Shown: piece after piece, positions 13,201-25,200 of the stretch | How positions within the stretch are numbered: position 1 is the stretch's first letter | Layout of the letters: each line of letters begins with the position of its first letter | From: Phalacrocorax aristotelis | Taxonomy: Eukaryota; Chordata; Aves; Suliformes; Phalacrocoracidae | Reading direction: 5' to 3' | Assembly (NCBI RefSeq): GCF_949628215.1 | Contig: NC_134311.1 | Location: 20,274,582-20,338,581 of the forward strand | DNA length: 64,000 bases | Notes under the pieces: model-generated | Told to the model about the DNA's origin: nothing | Seen by the model: the letters and a program-made list of their open reading frames with translations, nothing else | Databases searched by the model: none | Position numbers and translations under genes: made by a program

Positions 13201-16200
13201 CCTTCCCCCATCTTCTTAAATGTTTAGAAGGCTTGTTATGTTCCACCCATCTACTTTTTTCTTTCATATCGTACTTTTGCTAAAACGCACTGCAGCATAA
13301 CCTCATGACAGCACAGATTACTACAAGCTGCCTTGCACATTGTTACTGTGCCAAGCTGGAAGCAGTTTGTGGAAGTTTACTAAACGCTTGTCTGCAATTT
13401 GAAAGTCGATTGCAGAAGTTTTAGCTTTTGGATTTTGCATCTGCAGATTTTATTTTGATTTCTGCAGCCTCCCAGTCCACTTTTAATTAATCTGTTTTGA
13501 AAGCAAGTGTACTATCATTTGAGATTAATTGTCCTGCAAAAGGTAGGTGCAGAGGCATACGCAACTCTTATGATCTTCTCACTGTCTTGCACATTTTTTG
13601 CTGAATTTTTTCTTAAGCTTCTTATTTTTTTTCCTGTGCAGTCTTGACTAGTTGTCACATTTCCAAAAACTGCTGGTGTGAATTTGGGTGTGCCCTGCAA
13701 GAGGTTCAGCTTTTGACACATTTTTGCATCTGGAGTTATCTAGTGCCACATCTGCCTGCCCTGACTATGTGCTGTGCTTCTCCTTGCTCCTGTGTTCCTG
13801 CCCTGGATGCTGGAAAAAGGAGACAGTGCAGTGCATTTTGATGTCAGAGCCTCTTGAAGCCTGCAAAGGAGAGGAGGCACTCCCAGGATCTGATTCACTG
13901 CTGCAGCAGGGGAAAGGAGCTCTGGCAGAGATACAAACATCTCAGGAACAATCACAGGAAGTCAGGGAAAGTGCTCATGTACTTTGCGCCTATTATAACA
14001 GATTATTTTTCTGGAAGTGTTACCATTACAAGCTTCCATGGTGAATGTTCAGCACATAAAACTGAGAGGGTTTAGTTAGGCATCGCAGTTGGTAAGCCCC
14101 AGTGCTCGGAAGGGACCCTTCCTGAAGGCTGTACCTGCTGTATTACATTACAAATGTCCAGGTTAGTTATTGTATATTGTAATAGGTCGTCTCCACTTTC
14201 TCACAATCTTGCTACTTTTCTTGCTTTTTAATCAGAAAAGGACTGCACCAGAATATATGAGCCTTCTCTGTCAACTGTTTCTCTGAAATACCAAATCCTG
14301 AAAACCACCCCACCCCCTTCCTGGGCTGTATTTGTTCTGTCCCACTTGCCAAATTGACTATGCCTTCTTCTTTCTTGCTCCTTGTGTCAGACCATATAGA
14401 TATACCACCTGCAAAATATCAAACATATTGCATAACCAAGAAAGCAAGAGAGAAGGTTGAAGGGTGCTTTGTAATTGTTAGAGATCAGGATGATCTCATG
14501 CATTCTTGCACCTTACTTAGGAAACCACCTTTGTTTCCATTTTTTGTGTTTTATTCAGTTCAGTAAAAGCTGATGTTTAATATTCAGTGAAAGATAATAT
14601 TCTGACAGCCAGCATGAGCAGCTGCCGCTCAGCTGACAGCTCAGCAGCCCTGCTGTCTATCTGCAAGTGATTTCCTGACAGGGAATACAAGGTAATTTGA
14701 TGTGCAGTATCCAAAAGGTGGATCAGATTTCCATTCCTGAAAAGCTTATCTTGAATTTGAGCAAATAGGGTGTTTTATCTTGCACTTCTCCTGCCACAGT
14801 GTGTTTTTTGCTGCCTTCATAGCTTATAGGATTAATTGCTAAATCAGAGTAAGAAAATACTTGAAATTCTGAGAAAGGTAAAAGAACAGAGTTGCTCCAG
14901 TGACCTGGAAGTGTGAAAGAACAGTGTTGCTTGGATGACCTAGTAATGTTGAGACTCAAGGTTAGTGGAATATTTATTAAACAGCTGATAAGATTTAGGA
15001 GAGGGGAAGGCATAATTTTGGGCGTGTAAGGTCTGCTGCAATTCTGGGGCATTTACTGCTCTTAGCTGTCTGAATATGCTTGAGCCAATATCTTTTGGAC
15101 ACCATCTTTTAATCATCCTTCTTCCTTTGGGGTTACATTTTTCTGTAGTAACATGCATCTTTCTGGTCTGCTCTTTCAGCTTTACCCAGAAATGTGTATT
15201 TTTACCTGGGAAACTGGCTATCTTAAGCCACTAAATGGCTTTACATTATAAGCCATGAAATTTGGGCATGGGGAGAGGTTTCTGCTTCTCCTCTGGGGAA
15301 ATGTCACTTTTCCAAGCCTATTCCCTACAGACAAGCTGGGTTGAACTGATTTCCCTAGGCTTTGGTTGTCTATCACTCTAAAACATTTCTGGTTGAATGG
15401 GAGCTACTTGAGCTAATGTTTTCCTAGTTTGGGAGAGTGGAGAGACCAGAGTCCATAGACCCTGAGGCATTTAATGACACAACAATTTGATAAAACCAAC
15501 CGTAATTCACTAGTATTATGGGCAAATTAATGAGACTTTCAACTGTGTCAGAACAATATCTATAACAATGTCCTAGTTTCAGAGACAGAGGGTAGAGTGA
15601 TGTGCCCCTGACCAGATAGGACATTTAGGGGAGGTCTGTGCTACAGCTATTCTTATTCTGTTCCCAAGGAAGTCTCTCTCATTTGCTGTCATCCTGACTG
15701 GGCTCCTCTCCCCAGACCATTAGAACGTGCAGTGAGCAGGTGCTTGTCAGTAGCCTCCAACCTTGTCATGAAATGCTTCCTCTTGCCTGTTACCTACACT
15801 AATATGATGCCTTCACTTCTCAGCCTGTTTAAGGTGTAGTTTAACGAATCCGTTCTCTTATGAAAGTGGCTTATCAAAGAGCAAAAGAAAAGCCAGGAGG
15901 CACAGGGAAGTGTGTATCTCTGCCAGTAGCATCAGGAGTCATCTCATTATATCTTCTATTCATGCCCAGAGACCTCAGAGTAAAATTTCTGTTTTCCACT
16001 GCAGCAAAATCATCACTGATTCTAACTCCTGATATCCTAAATCCTTCTAGGACAGCTCATAACATATTGGTCAACTCTCCCCATTAATCAATTGGGCTGT
16101 CTTTCTTTGGATGCATAAGAGACCATCATCACACTAAAAAATGTTCCAGACCAGGTTTTGATGAGAGTACCATTTTTTAGGACCTAGCCCAGCAGTACTG

Positions 16201-19200
16201 TAACAGAGTCCTGCATTCTAGGACCAGAGCCCTGACAGCTAGTCTGTCTGCTCCAAAATGTTGACTGGTGCAATCAAGGATTTAAGGGTCTCAGTACCGG
16301 TCAAGCACTTCTCTCTTGAAGTTCAGCATCAGCCTATTCCACCAGTCTATTTCAGTAATAAATAATCAGAGCTGTAAATGTCACCTTACCACTTGAAGCT
16401 TTACAGTCAGAGGTGTTACAGAAGTAACTGCTTTATTTCTTTTTCCTTACATGATGCACCATCTTTGTAGCTGTGCATTGGGTCATCCCAAAGATCTGCT
16501 GCTACACACACCTGCCAATGTGTGCACCAAAGTCTCTCCGTATTTATAAAGATCAGCAGATGCACAGTGTTAGTGATGTTTCTCCCATACTGCCTGACAC
16601 TGGAAAATTATATAAACTTACTAGAAGGCAGATGGAAATTGACGTGAACAGAAAAAGACAGATCTGGTGAGCATGTTGGTTTGCCTGTAAAACCAGAATT
16701 ATTGTGGTGTTGGGTGACCCACAATATGCAAGAAGAAAAGAGCCAGAATGCATACAGTTTAAAGACAAAATATTTCACACCTCAAAGAAACATTCCACTG
16801 TGGCGTATACACAAAGAATGCTGAGAGATAAAATAAAATAAAATAAACAAGCAAAAATGCAGTGCAATGATTCAAAAGGAAAATAGTACTCACCTGATAC
16901 TGCACTCTGGGTCCACTACTTTCAAAGCAGTTATTCCCAGCCAACTAATGAGAAAAAGATAATATGACTTCTGGGTGTAGACAAGCCCCTCTAGAGTATT
17001 TTAACTCTGATTTTCCTAGTAATGTCTTTGCAGTGTTGTTCATTCCTTATTTAGAACTTCAGTACTTCAGATGTTGCTGGATAAATTCACCTTGAGATGT
17101 TGCTTATTTCCTCACCAGATCACGGTCTCGCTGTAACACCAGCAGTGGCAGTGAATCAGAAAATTCCAACAGAGAGCATCGGAAGAAGAGAAACAGGTGA
17201 CCTTTATACATTTTAGACATAGAGACATGAAACATAAACAAATGGAGATGGGCTTTTCTGAGATAAACCTAGTAAGAAGGAGTCTAACATGTTTTATATA
17301 TAGACAGTCCTCCTGAGGCAGCTTAAGGTCCTTTTTCAAATAAGAGAGATACTTGCCAAAATACATACACATCGTAGGTGTACGTAATTAATTCATACCC
17401 TCCTGTTGCTTGAGAACTTATTAATGAACTGCAAAATCAAATATGGGGCACATTGAAAAAAGACTTGCTATGTTAATGCAAATAAAGTGGATAATGGTGG
17501 TGATGAGATATTCACAGCATATACCTCAAAAATTTCAAGTGCAGAATTTTAGCAGAAAATAAGCTTTTGAGGAGAATAGTCAAAATATTTTAATGGATAA
17601 GAAACTCGGTTTTGTTTTTAATGGCATGCATGTAATTGTATAAACATTTTTATTTTCTAAAATGTAAAGTGTGTGCTTACACCCAGAATGTGTACAGTGT
17701 TAGCTTTTAATAGGACGACAGTAGTTAATGTCAAGTGATGCTAGCAAGTTTTGGGTTTTATATTCTATTTTTCTTGTTGCTGATATGAAAAAGCATAACA
17801 ACTGATTTACTGTAGCAAAAAATTTCCTTTAAAACAGCTACTTTCATGTTGTAGTTCAGATAACAGTATTTGAGAGTATTTATGAAAATGTATTTCTAAA
17901 AATCACCTAAGATTTCTTCATATTGCATGAACAGAATGTGAGGGAACTGTTGCTGATGAAAGAGCAATTGTTTAAGGCAAATTTTCTAAGAAGCTGTCTG
18001 CACAAGCTGCCATAATTTCCAGTTCTCTCACCAGCAGTACTATGAGTGATAAATGATTTTCAGATATTTGTAAGTTCTTAGAAATAGTTATATCCTAGAC
18101 AGTGCTGCAGAAGTATGCAGTATAATAATATTTTAAGCATGACCTGCAGAAGTTAGAGAGATGCTAAAAATCATTGTGACATTCAAATGGACTGGTATAA
18201 GCATAGCTAAGCATGAGATTTCTTTGGAGTTTATTTAAATGAGAGCACCATCCTGTGAGATACTCAGCTAACAATAACCTAGTATGCATGGAAGATTTGT
18301 TTTCCAGGTGAGCTCTGAAGTTTGAATGAAATTCTGAGTATAGTTTCAGTGATCAGTAGGTAAATGGTATTTTGTATCCCTTTGCCTTAGAACACTCTTG
18401 CCAGGTTTTTTCTCCTGTGAAACTTGTTGTCAGGGAGCTCCACAAGCAAGTGAAGGAAATCAGAGACTGACCACAAGAATGTTTTTAAGAGCTTCTTGCA
18501 ATATAAAGATTGAATTGTAAGAAGGATTAAGTACTGCTTATCATTTTCTGAAGAATAAAAGTGCCCTTACCAGCCCTTCCTCACCTCATGGAAAGTGCTC
18601 AAAATTAAAAAGAAAGAAAAACCAATTTGTGTGGATTGTTTTTATGTTTTTCACATTTTCAGAAATGTAGACACATCAAAGATGTTAATGCTTCAACATC
18701 TGCTATTCTTAGGTGGTCTCTTGAAATCAGACCAGAACAAAAGCAATTATCGGTGTTAAAGTAAACAAGTACTAAATGGGCTGGAGGCATGAGATTTGTT
18801 CCTCATCATCAGGTGCAGGAAAACCACCAGTCATAATGGATTTCTGCACTTTGTTAGCAGCCACAGCAGGAACATAGTAAGCTGAAAGGGCACAGGCGCT
18901 GAGTAGTTCTCACATTGGCAGAGGTGAGCCAGCCCTAACAAGGTTAAACGGGACAATGTAATGAGGCTTGCAACTGCTGTTACTCAAATTTTACCTGATG
19001 CATAGATTAATACTAATTTATTTCCCAGCCCAATAATCAAGCAGACACAAAGTTGTATTGTTTTACTGGAATAAAATTAGTGAATCCTCGCACTACCCAA
19101 AAGAATCTGCTTCTGATTGTAGAACAGTAGAATTTATTGTTCACATGAGAATAGTTGACTGTGAACTATTTATCAGATGAAACCAAATGAACAGAAATGC

Positions 19201-22200
19201 AGTTGAGAACTTCTGAACGTAAAACACTGGAAAAAGGTTAGGGAGAAACTCTTTCCTTGATCTCATCCGTCTTGGAGGTTTCAGTCCATCACATAATTGT
19301 TTTATCCTGAGCAGATGTTCATACAAAATTAAGGAAGAACGTATGATGAGCATATTTCAATCATAGAGGAAACCCTATTTGCTTTTTTTTAATGCTGTGG
19401 TCAAAATGTATTGTGTGGATAAAATTATTAAACTAGTTGACAACATGTACTGGAGCATAGTCTTTTGACTATATTTAGAAGAGCCATCTCATTAGAATCA
19501 GAGAACGACTGAATGGTTGAGGCTGGCAGGGATCTCTGGAGGTCACCTGGCCCAACCCCCTGCTCCAGCAGGGCCATCTATTGCCGGCTGCCCAGGACCG
19601 TACCCAGACAGCTCTTGAGCATCTACAAGGAGGGAGACTCCACCACTTCCCTGGGCAGCCTGTGCTACTGCTCAGTCACCGTCACAGTGAAAAAGTGTTT
19701 CCTGATGTCCAGAGGGAACCTCCTGTGTTTCAGTCTGTGCCTGTTGCTTCTGGTCCTGTCACTGGGAACCACTGAGAAAAGCCTGGCTCTCTCCTTTGCA
19801 ACCTCCCTGCAGTTATTTATCCACATAAATGAGATCCCCCTGAGCCTTCTCTTCTGCAGGCTGAACAGTCTCAGTTCTCTCAGCCTTTGTCATCGTTGAG
19901 GCCCTTCATCATCTTCATGGCCCTTTGCTCCAGTATGTCCACGTCTGTCTTGTACTGAGGAGCGCAGAACTGGACACAGTACTCTGTGTGTGGCCTCATC
20001 AGTGTGGAGTGGGGGGGAAGGATCACCTCCCTCGACCTGATGGCAATAATTTGCCTAATGCAGCCCGGTATACCATTGTGCTTCTTTGCTGCAAGGACAT
20101 GTTGCTGATTCATGTTCAACTTGGTGTCCACTGGATGCCCAGGTCCTTTTCTGCAAAGCTGCTTTCCAGTTGGGTGGCCCACAGCATGTACTGGTGTCTG
20201 GGCTTGTTCCTCCCAGGGTGTTGCACTTCCCTTTGTTGAACTGCATGAGGTTCCTGTTGGTCCATTTCTCCAGCCTGTCCAGGTCCCTCTGGATGGCAGT
20301 ATGACCCTCTGGTGTATCGGCCCCTCCTCCCAATTTGGTGTCACCTGCAAACTTGCTGAGGGTGCACTCTGCCCTGTTGTGCAGATAATTAACAAAGGTA
20401 TTAAACAGGATTGGACCCAGTATTGATGCCTGGGATACACCAGTAGTTTCTGGCCTCCAGCTGGACTTCACAGCTCTGGCCACCTCCCTCTAGGTCTGGC
20501 TGTTTAGTCAGTTTTCAATGCACTTCACTGTCTGCTCCTCCAGCTCCTACCTCAACTGCTTCTCTATGAAAATCTTGTGGGGAGACAACATTGAAAGCCT
20601 TCCTGAAATCCAGGTAGACAATATCCAAGGTCCCTGGGGCCTTGCATTCCTGAAGGCCAGCCTTGCTATTAAAGACTAAAGTGAAGAAAGCAGTCCTTTT
20701 TGTGTTTGAGTTTTGCCAGGAGCTCCTTGTTCATCTATGCAGGCATCATGGCATTTTTGTCTGAAATCCTGCTTGCTGGGATTGACTTCTCTTGAGCTCG
20801 GAGGAGGTGATCCTTGAATATTAACCAGCTTTCCTGGACCCCTTTTCCCTCCTTATCCCTTATCCCTTATCTGACTGGACTTTTCCAAGGAGATCTTCAA
20901 AGAGGCCAGAGCCTGCTCTCCTCAAGTTTAGGGTTGTGATCTAGTTTTTTGCCCTCTCTCCTCTAATGTTCCTGAATTCCATCATCTGGTTACTGCAGCC
21001 AAGGTTGCTTTTGACCTTCACATCTCCAATAAGCCTGTGTTTGTTGTACATTGTACCTAAATGATAATTTTATGCTCAGATATTTTCGATGAGATTTCAA
21101 GAATCAAGTCTTCAGAGTTGCTTGTCTTTAAAGAATTTATCATTGTATGAACATAGCTTGCTATCATATCACCTGAAATGGGGAAAAAACATCTCTAAGT
21201 CAACAGATGAGTTATGATAGTCTTATGACTTTCCATTTTACCATCAAGTCTTCCTGCAGACAATACCTAATTTGTCATTGTGATCGCTATTAATCTCAAC
21301 TGGTTTTATTTCACATGCCAGTAACGAGGATTTTTTTTTTCTGTAAGACATAAATCAACTTGTTCCCTTGTGGGAGCAAAAAGTGAAAAGAATGAAAGGA
21401 AAGTTGTAATGGACTTGGAGTACAAAAGCAACACTTTTTTGTCAGAAGTATTTTTAAATAGAAATTTAGATTTTGTGTTAGATGTCTTTCCACTTTTTTT
21501 TTTTGTAATTTCCATTGCTAAAGAGCTAAAGATTTTGCCCCAAAATTGTTATGATTTTATCGCTGCATCTACATAATGTATTTGTGTAAAGGTTCTATTC
21601 CCTTGGCATTCCCTTACATTGTTAAAAGTGAGCATAGCACTTTTCTCTGCAGCTGCAAAATTAGTGCTTTATTGCTTCATATCTCCATCTAGTAGAGTTC
21701 TGCTGTGGTACAACAGTACTTTGAGTGTGCTTGTTTTAATAGCTGTCATGCTACTTTATATATTTAGAATTCTGGTATATAGCTCAAATTAAAGAGATAA
21801 ATAATGATGAACACTGTTGTACGTTACTACAAGTAGAAGAAAGGGGGCAGAGTAGAAATATGAAGTACTTGGAGATAAATGAATGCATTGCTAAGGACTG
21901 TGCTTGCCATGCAGCAGGAATGGACTGGAGCAGAAACAATGTCTTTACTCCCTTACCAAGAGGTCATTCGTGGTCAGTGTGGAAGTGTGGCTTCACACAC
22001 AGAGGTGCAGGATCTCTTGTGCTCTGTGTCAGAGTACGCACCTTGTGCTCTGCTGTGTTGTGTGGGTTTCCTGAGAAGAGTGAGTAGGGCTCAGTTAGTT
22101 TATGGCAAACATCTGAATGCTTCCTTCAGAGCACAGCTGTCTACTTGATCTGTTAGGACTTGTGGTTTGGGAGAGAGGGGTCAAGCTCCTGGCAAGCAGG

Positions 22201-25200
22201 CAGATCCGCCGCCGGTGGCAGCAAGTGCTGGTCTGGCAGCCATGTGTCGACTTTTGTGCAAATGACTGAGGTATCTGCGAGGCAGTTGATGGTGTTCATA
22301 CCATGTGGGATGATTGCTGTCTCCACAAAGTGGATTATTCGGGATGAAAATCACAGTTCATTACTTGCTGCTGTGTGAGTTCTTCCCTCAGTTATAAATT
22401 TATGTTAATCCCTGTCACCAGATTACAGGTTTAAAAAGCCTTGCTTAGAAATCAAAACCTAGTGTTGCAGTCTTCTCCAGATGATCAGTGTCTTTTGGTA
22501 GAGTTGTGGCTGTTTACAGTAGTTGGGGATCAGGCTCAAAATTCATTATGCATGTAAGAGAAGATCTGATTAAAGAGAAGCAGCAGCCTGCGTAGCCAGT
22601 TTAGCCTGATAGAATTCAAAACTCAAGGAGAAAGGTACATGAAGAGCAACAACAACAGCGTACTTTGCATTTCTTATTAGTCACGTGTCCAGTGTAATCC
22701 TTTTATCTCTGTTGGCTGTTCGTTTGTTTTACCTGTCAGTCTTCCTGTTTTTTGTTAAGGTCCTTTGGCCTCTTCAGTATGCCAGTAATACCATCCTATC
22801 AGAGAACCCACTCTTGGAGTGGTATTTTCCAGGGTTCTTTCTAAATCCTTGCCAAGTTTTAATTTTACCGCTGTGACCAAGCGTATCCATTTGTTCCACC
22901 TTAGCATTTCATCACACCACTCATATCTGCAACCCCAAAACTGTGAAGCATCTGTAGAGCTTTGAATGGCCGAGCACTGGCACGCTGGTTGCCCTGGCTG
23001 TTTTTGTCATCATAGAGTTACTTCAGCCTGCTAACAAACGTGGTGAATTTATAGGTTGTTGACTGATTTAACCTGTACTACATTCCAAAAATGGAGCCAC
23101 AGATGTTAAAAAAAAGAAAAAAGAAGACATAAAAGGTGTATCATGTAATTTAGAAGCACGCAAGCAGAGACAGGGGATGAAGCCACAGGGGACAGTGCAG
23201 AAGGGGTGACAATGGTGGGATTGTATGTGTCTGCAGCAGCCAGGGAGATCTGCATGCATCCTGGGCTTTGTTGCAGGTGAGGGTGAAGGGATCACTTTCT
23301 CTGAGCAGGAACTCACTAAAGACATCCCTGGGGGATTTGTATGGATCCTAGGAAGGTGTATGCTGCAACATACTTGGAAAAGGTTTAATAGTAGAGCCTT
23401 GTATCATGATGTTGGGCTTACACTTGCTGTGCATGAGGTGGACTTGAATCCTTAAGCAGGAAGAAAATTCTAGATATTTGGCTTGGGCTGGGAAGACAAA
23501 TGGAATTCAAGTTGTAGTTCTGTTTTGTAAGGATTGTCCCATTTGTGGCTTACGCTGTTTCTAAATAGCAAATCAATGAGTTTTCTTTGATACAGATTCT
23601 TACATTTTAATGTAGTTTGGGAACATTACTTAAAATTTAGCAAGATAAAAAGTTAAAGTATTGCATTGCAGGAGTTGGATTTTTGTGGGGAAAAAAATAC
23701 CCCATTGCTCTCAGAGCATCCTGTGTCAGAGATCTTAGACTAAATGGCTGGTACTTTTGCAGATTACGGCAAGAGAATGACATGGTTGACTCGGCTCCTC
23801 AGTGGGAAGCTGTACTACGGCGACAAAAGGAAAAAAACCAGGCGGATCCAAACTACCGGCGATCCAGGCACAGATCTCGATCGTATGTAACCCTTGGCCT
23901 CTTTGACAGGAAAATTAAGGCTGTTGTAGCATGTTAAAAAGCAGGAAGAATACCTCCAGAGTGGTGATGGCACTCAGCTGCTGAGGAACAGAGCCTTTCA
24001 TGTGGCATGCTCTCACTTTAGCAGATTTGTCCTTGTGGTCAAACTCCCTTCATAGAGTGATTTGAATTTCAGGGTACAACTAACACAGGAGGGGCTTTCT
24101 AACAATGCTTGTCAGGAACTCTATCCCTTGGATGGAGTCCTGGATGGTTTTGTGGCTCATTGAACTTTAGTTCTGTAATGAGGACAGTGATTCCCCTTTC
24201 CTGGGCAGCAGGTCTGTGAAAACATTGAGGTTTTGTGTGATAGTTGCAGGCATTTTTGTAAAATGTGTGCAAACTTGTTTAATCACATGTGTTTCATCTG
24301 CAGTGCTGTTCCACATAAGACCAGCTACTGATGTCTCCATGTCAAATTACCACTGGCAAGCAGCAGTCAGTGATTTATTGCATCCTGATGTCAGGATTTC
24401 CATGATGGAGCCGTGCTGCCAGGCAGTGCCATTCCTGCTGACAGCTGGTTTTGACGTGGTGAAGTTGCGAGCTTCTAAAAATAATTTTCTCAAACGAATG
24501 AAAATGCTGATTTTTAATTTTTTTTTCTTTTAATGGCATGTTTTTGGGGTATAGACACATTGTTTTGTATTTTGTTTGTGTCCAGCCTGATCTGCCATCC
24601 AAGCAACCACCCAAAGCAGCACCAGCATTAGCATGCCTGGCAGGCAGGGCCGGGCAAAGCAGGGCAAAGCCAGGAGGGGTGTTGAAGAGTGCCAGGGGAG
24701 CAGCTGTGAGGCACTCGGAGAGAAGGCAAGACAGAGCAGTCTTTGAAACTGTATCCCCATCCTCACTGCCTGGCTAAAATGGGTCAGTTGTCCAGCCCTG
24801 ATGCTGATGGTGTAATGTATGACCTCTGTAACACACTTACATAGATACTTCCTGTTAATATCTTTTCTTAAATTTACCTTTCATGTTAAGACTTGCCAGG
24901 AGAAAGAGTGCCTTAAATGATAATTTCATTCATACTGATAGAAACTGTGTAATCCGCGCAGACATTTCCAGTATTAAAATCCACTTGAGTTCTGTTTTCA
25001 GTTGCCTGTGTGCTAGAACTCATTTCTATCTCCAGTTTCATAGTGTACAGTTTTCATTCTTTATGAGAAATAGAATTTGCCATTAAAATTCCAAATGTTG
25101 GAATTTCTACTCTAACTGGCTTTGTACAGACTTGTTCACTTTCAGCTGCACAGAAGTCAAATGTTATTAGGTGTAATTATACAATGATATATTACTAAAA

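Noticed and set aside
13688..14044. 118-codon plus frame after exon 4
   Set aside because: Not linked to exon 4 by frame or splice sites, Cys/Ser-rich and noise-like.
14723..15158. Overlapping 109- and 72-codon minus frames in intron 4
   Set aside because: Two frames over the same DNA with no motif or splice context.
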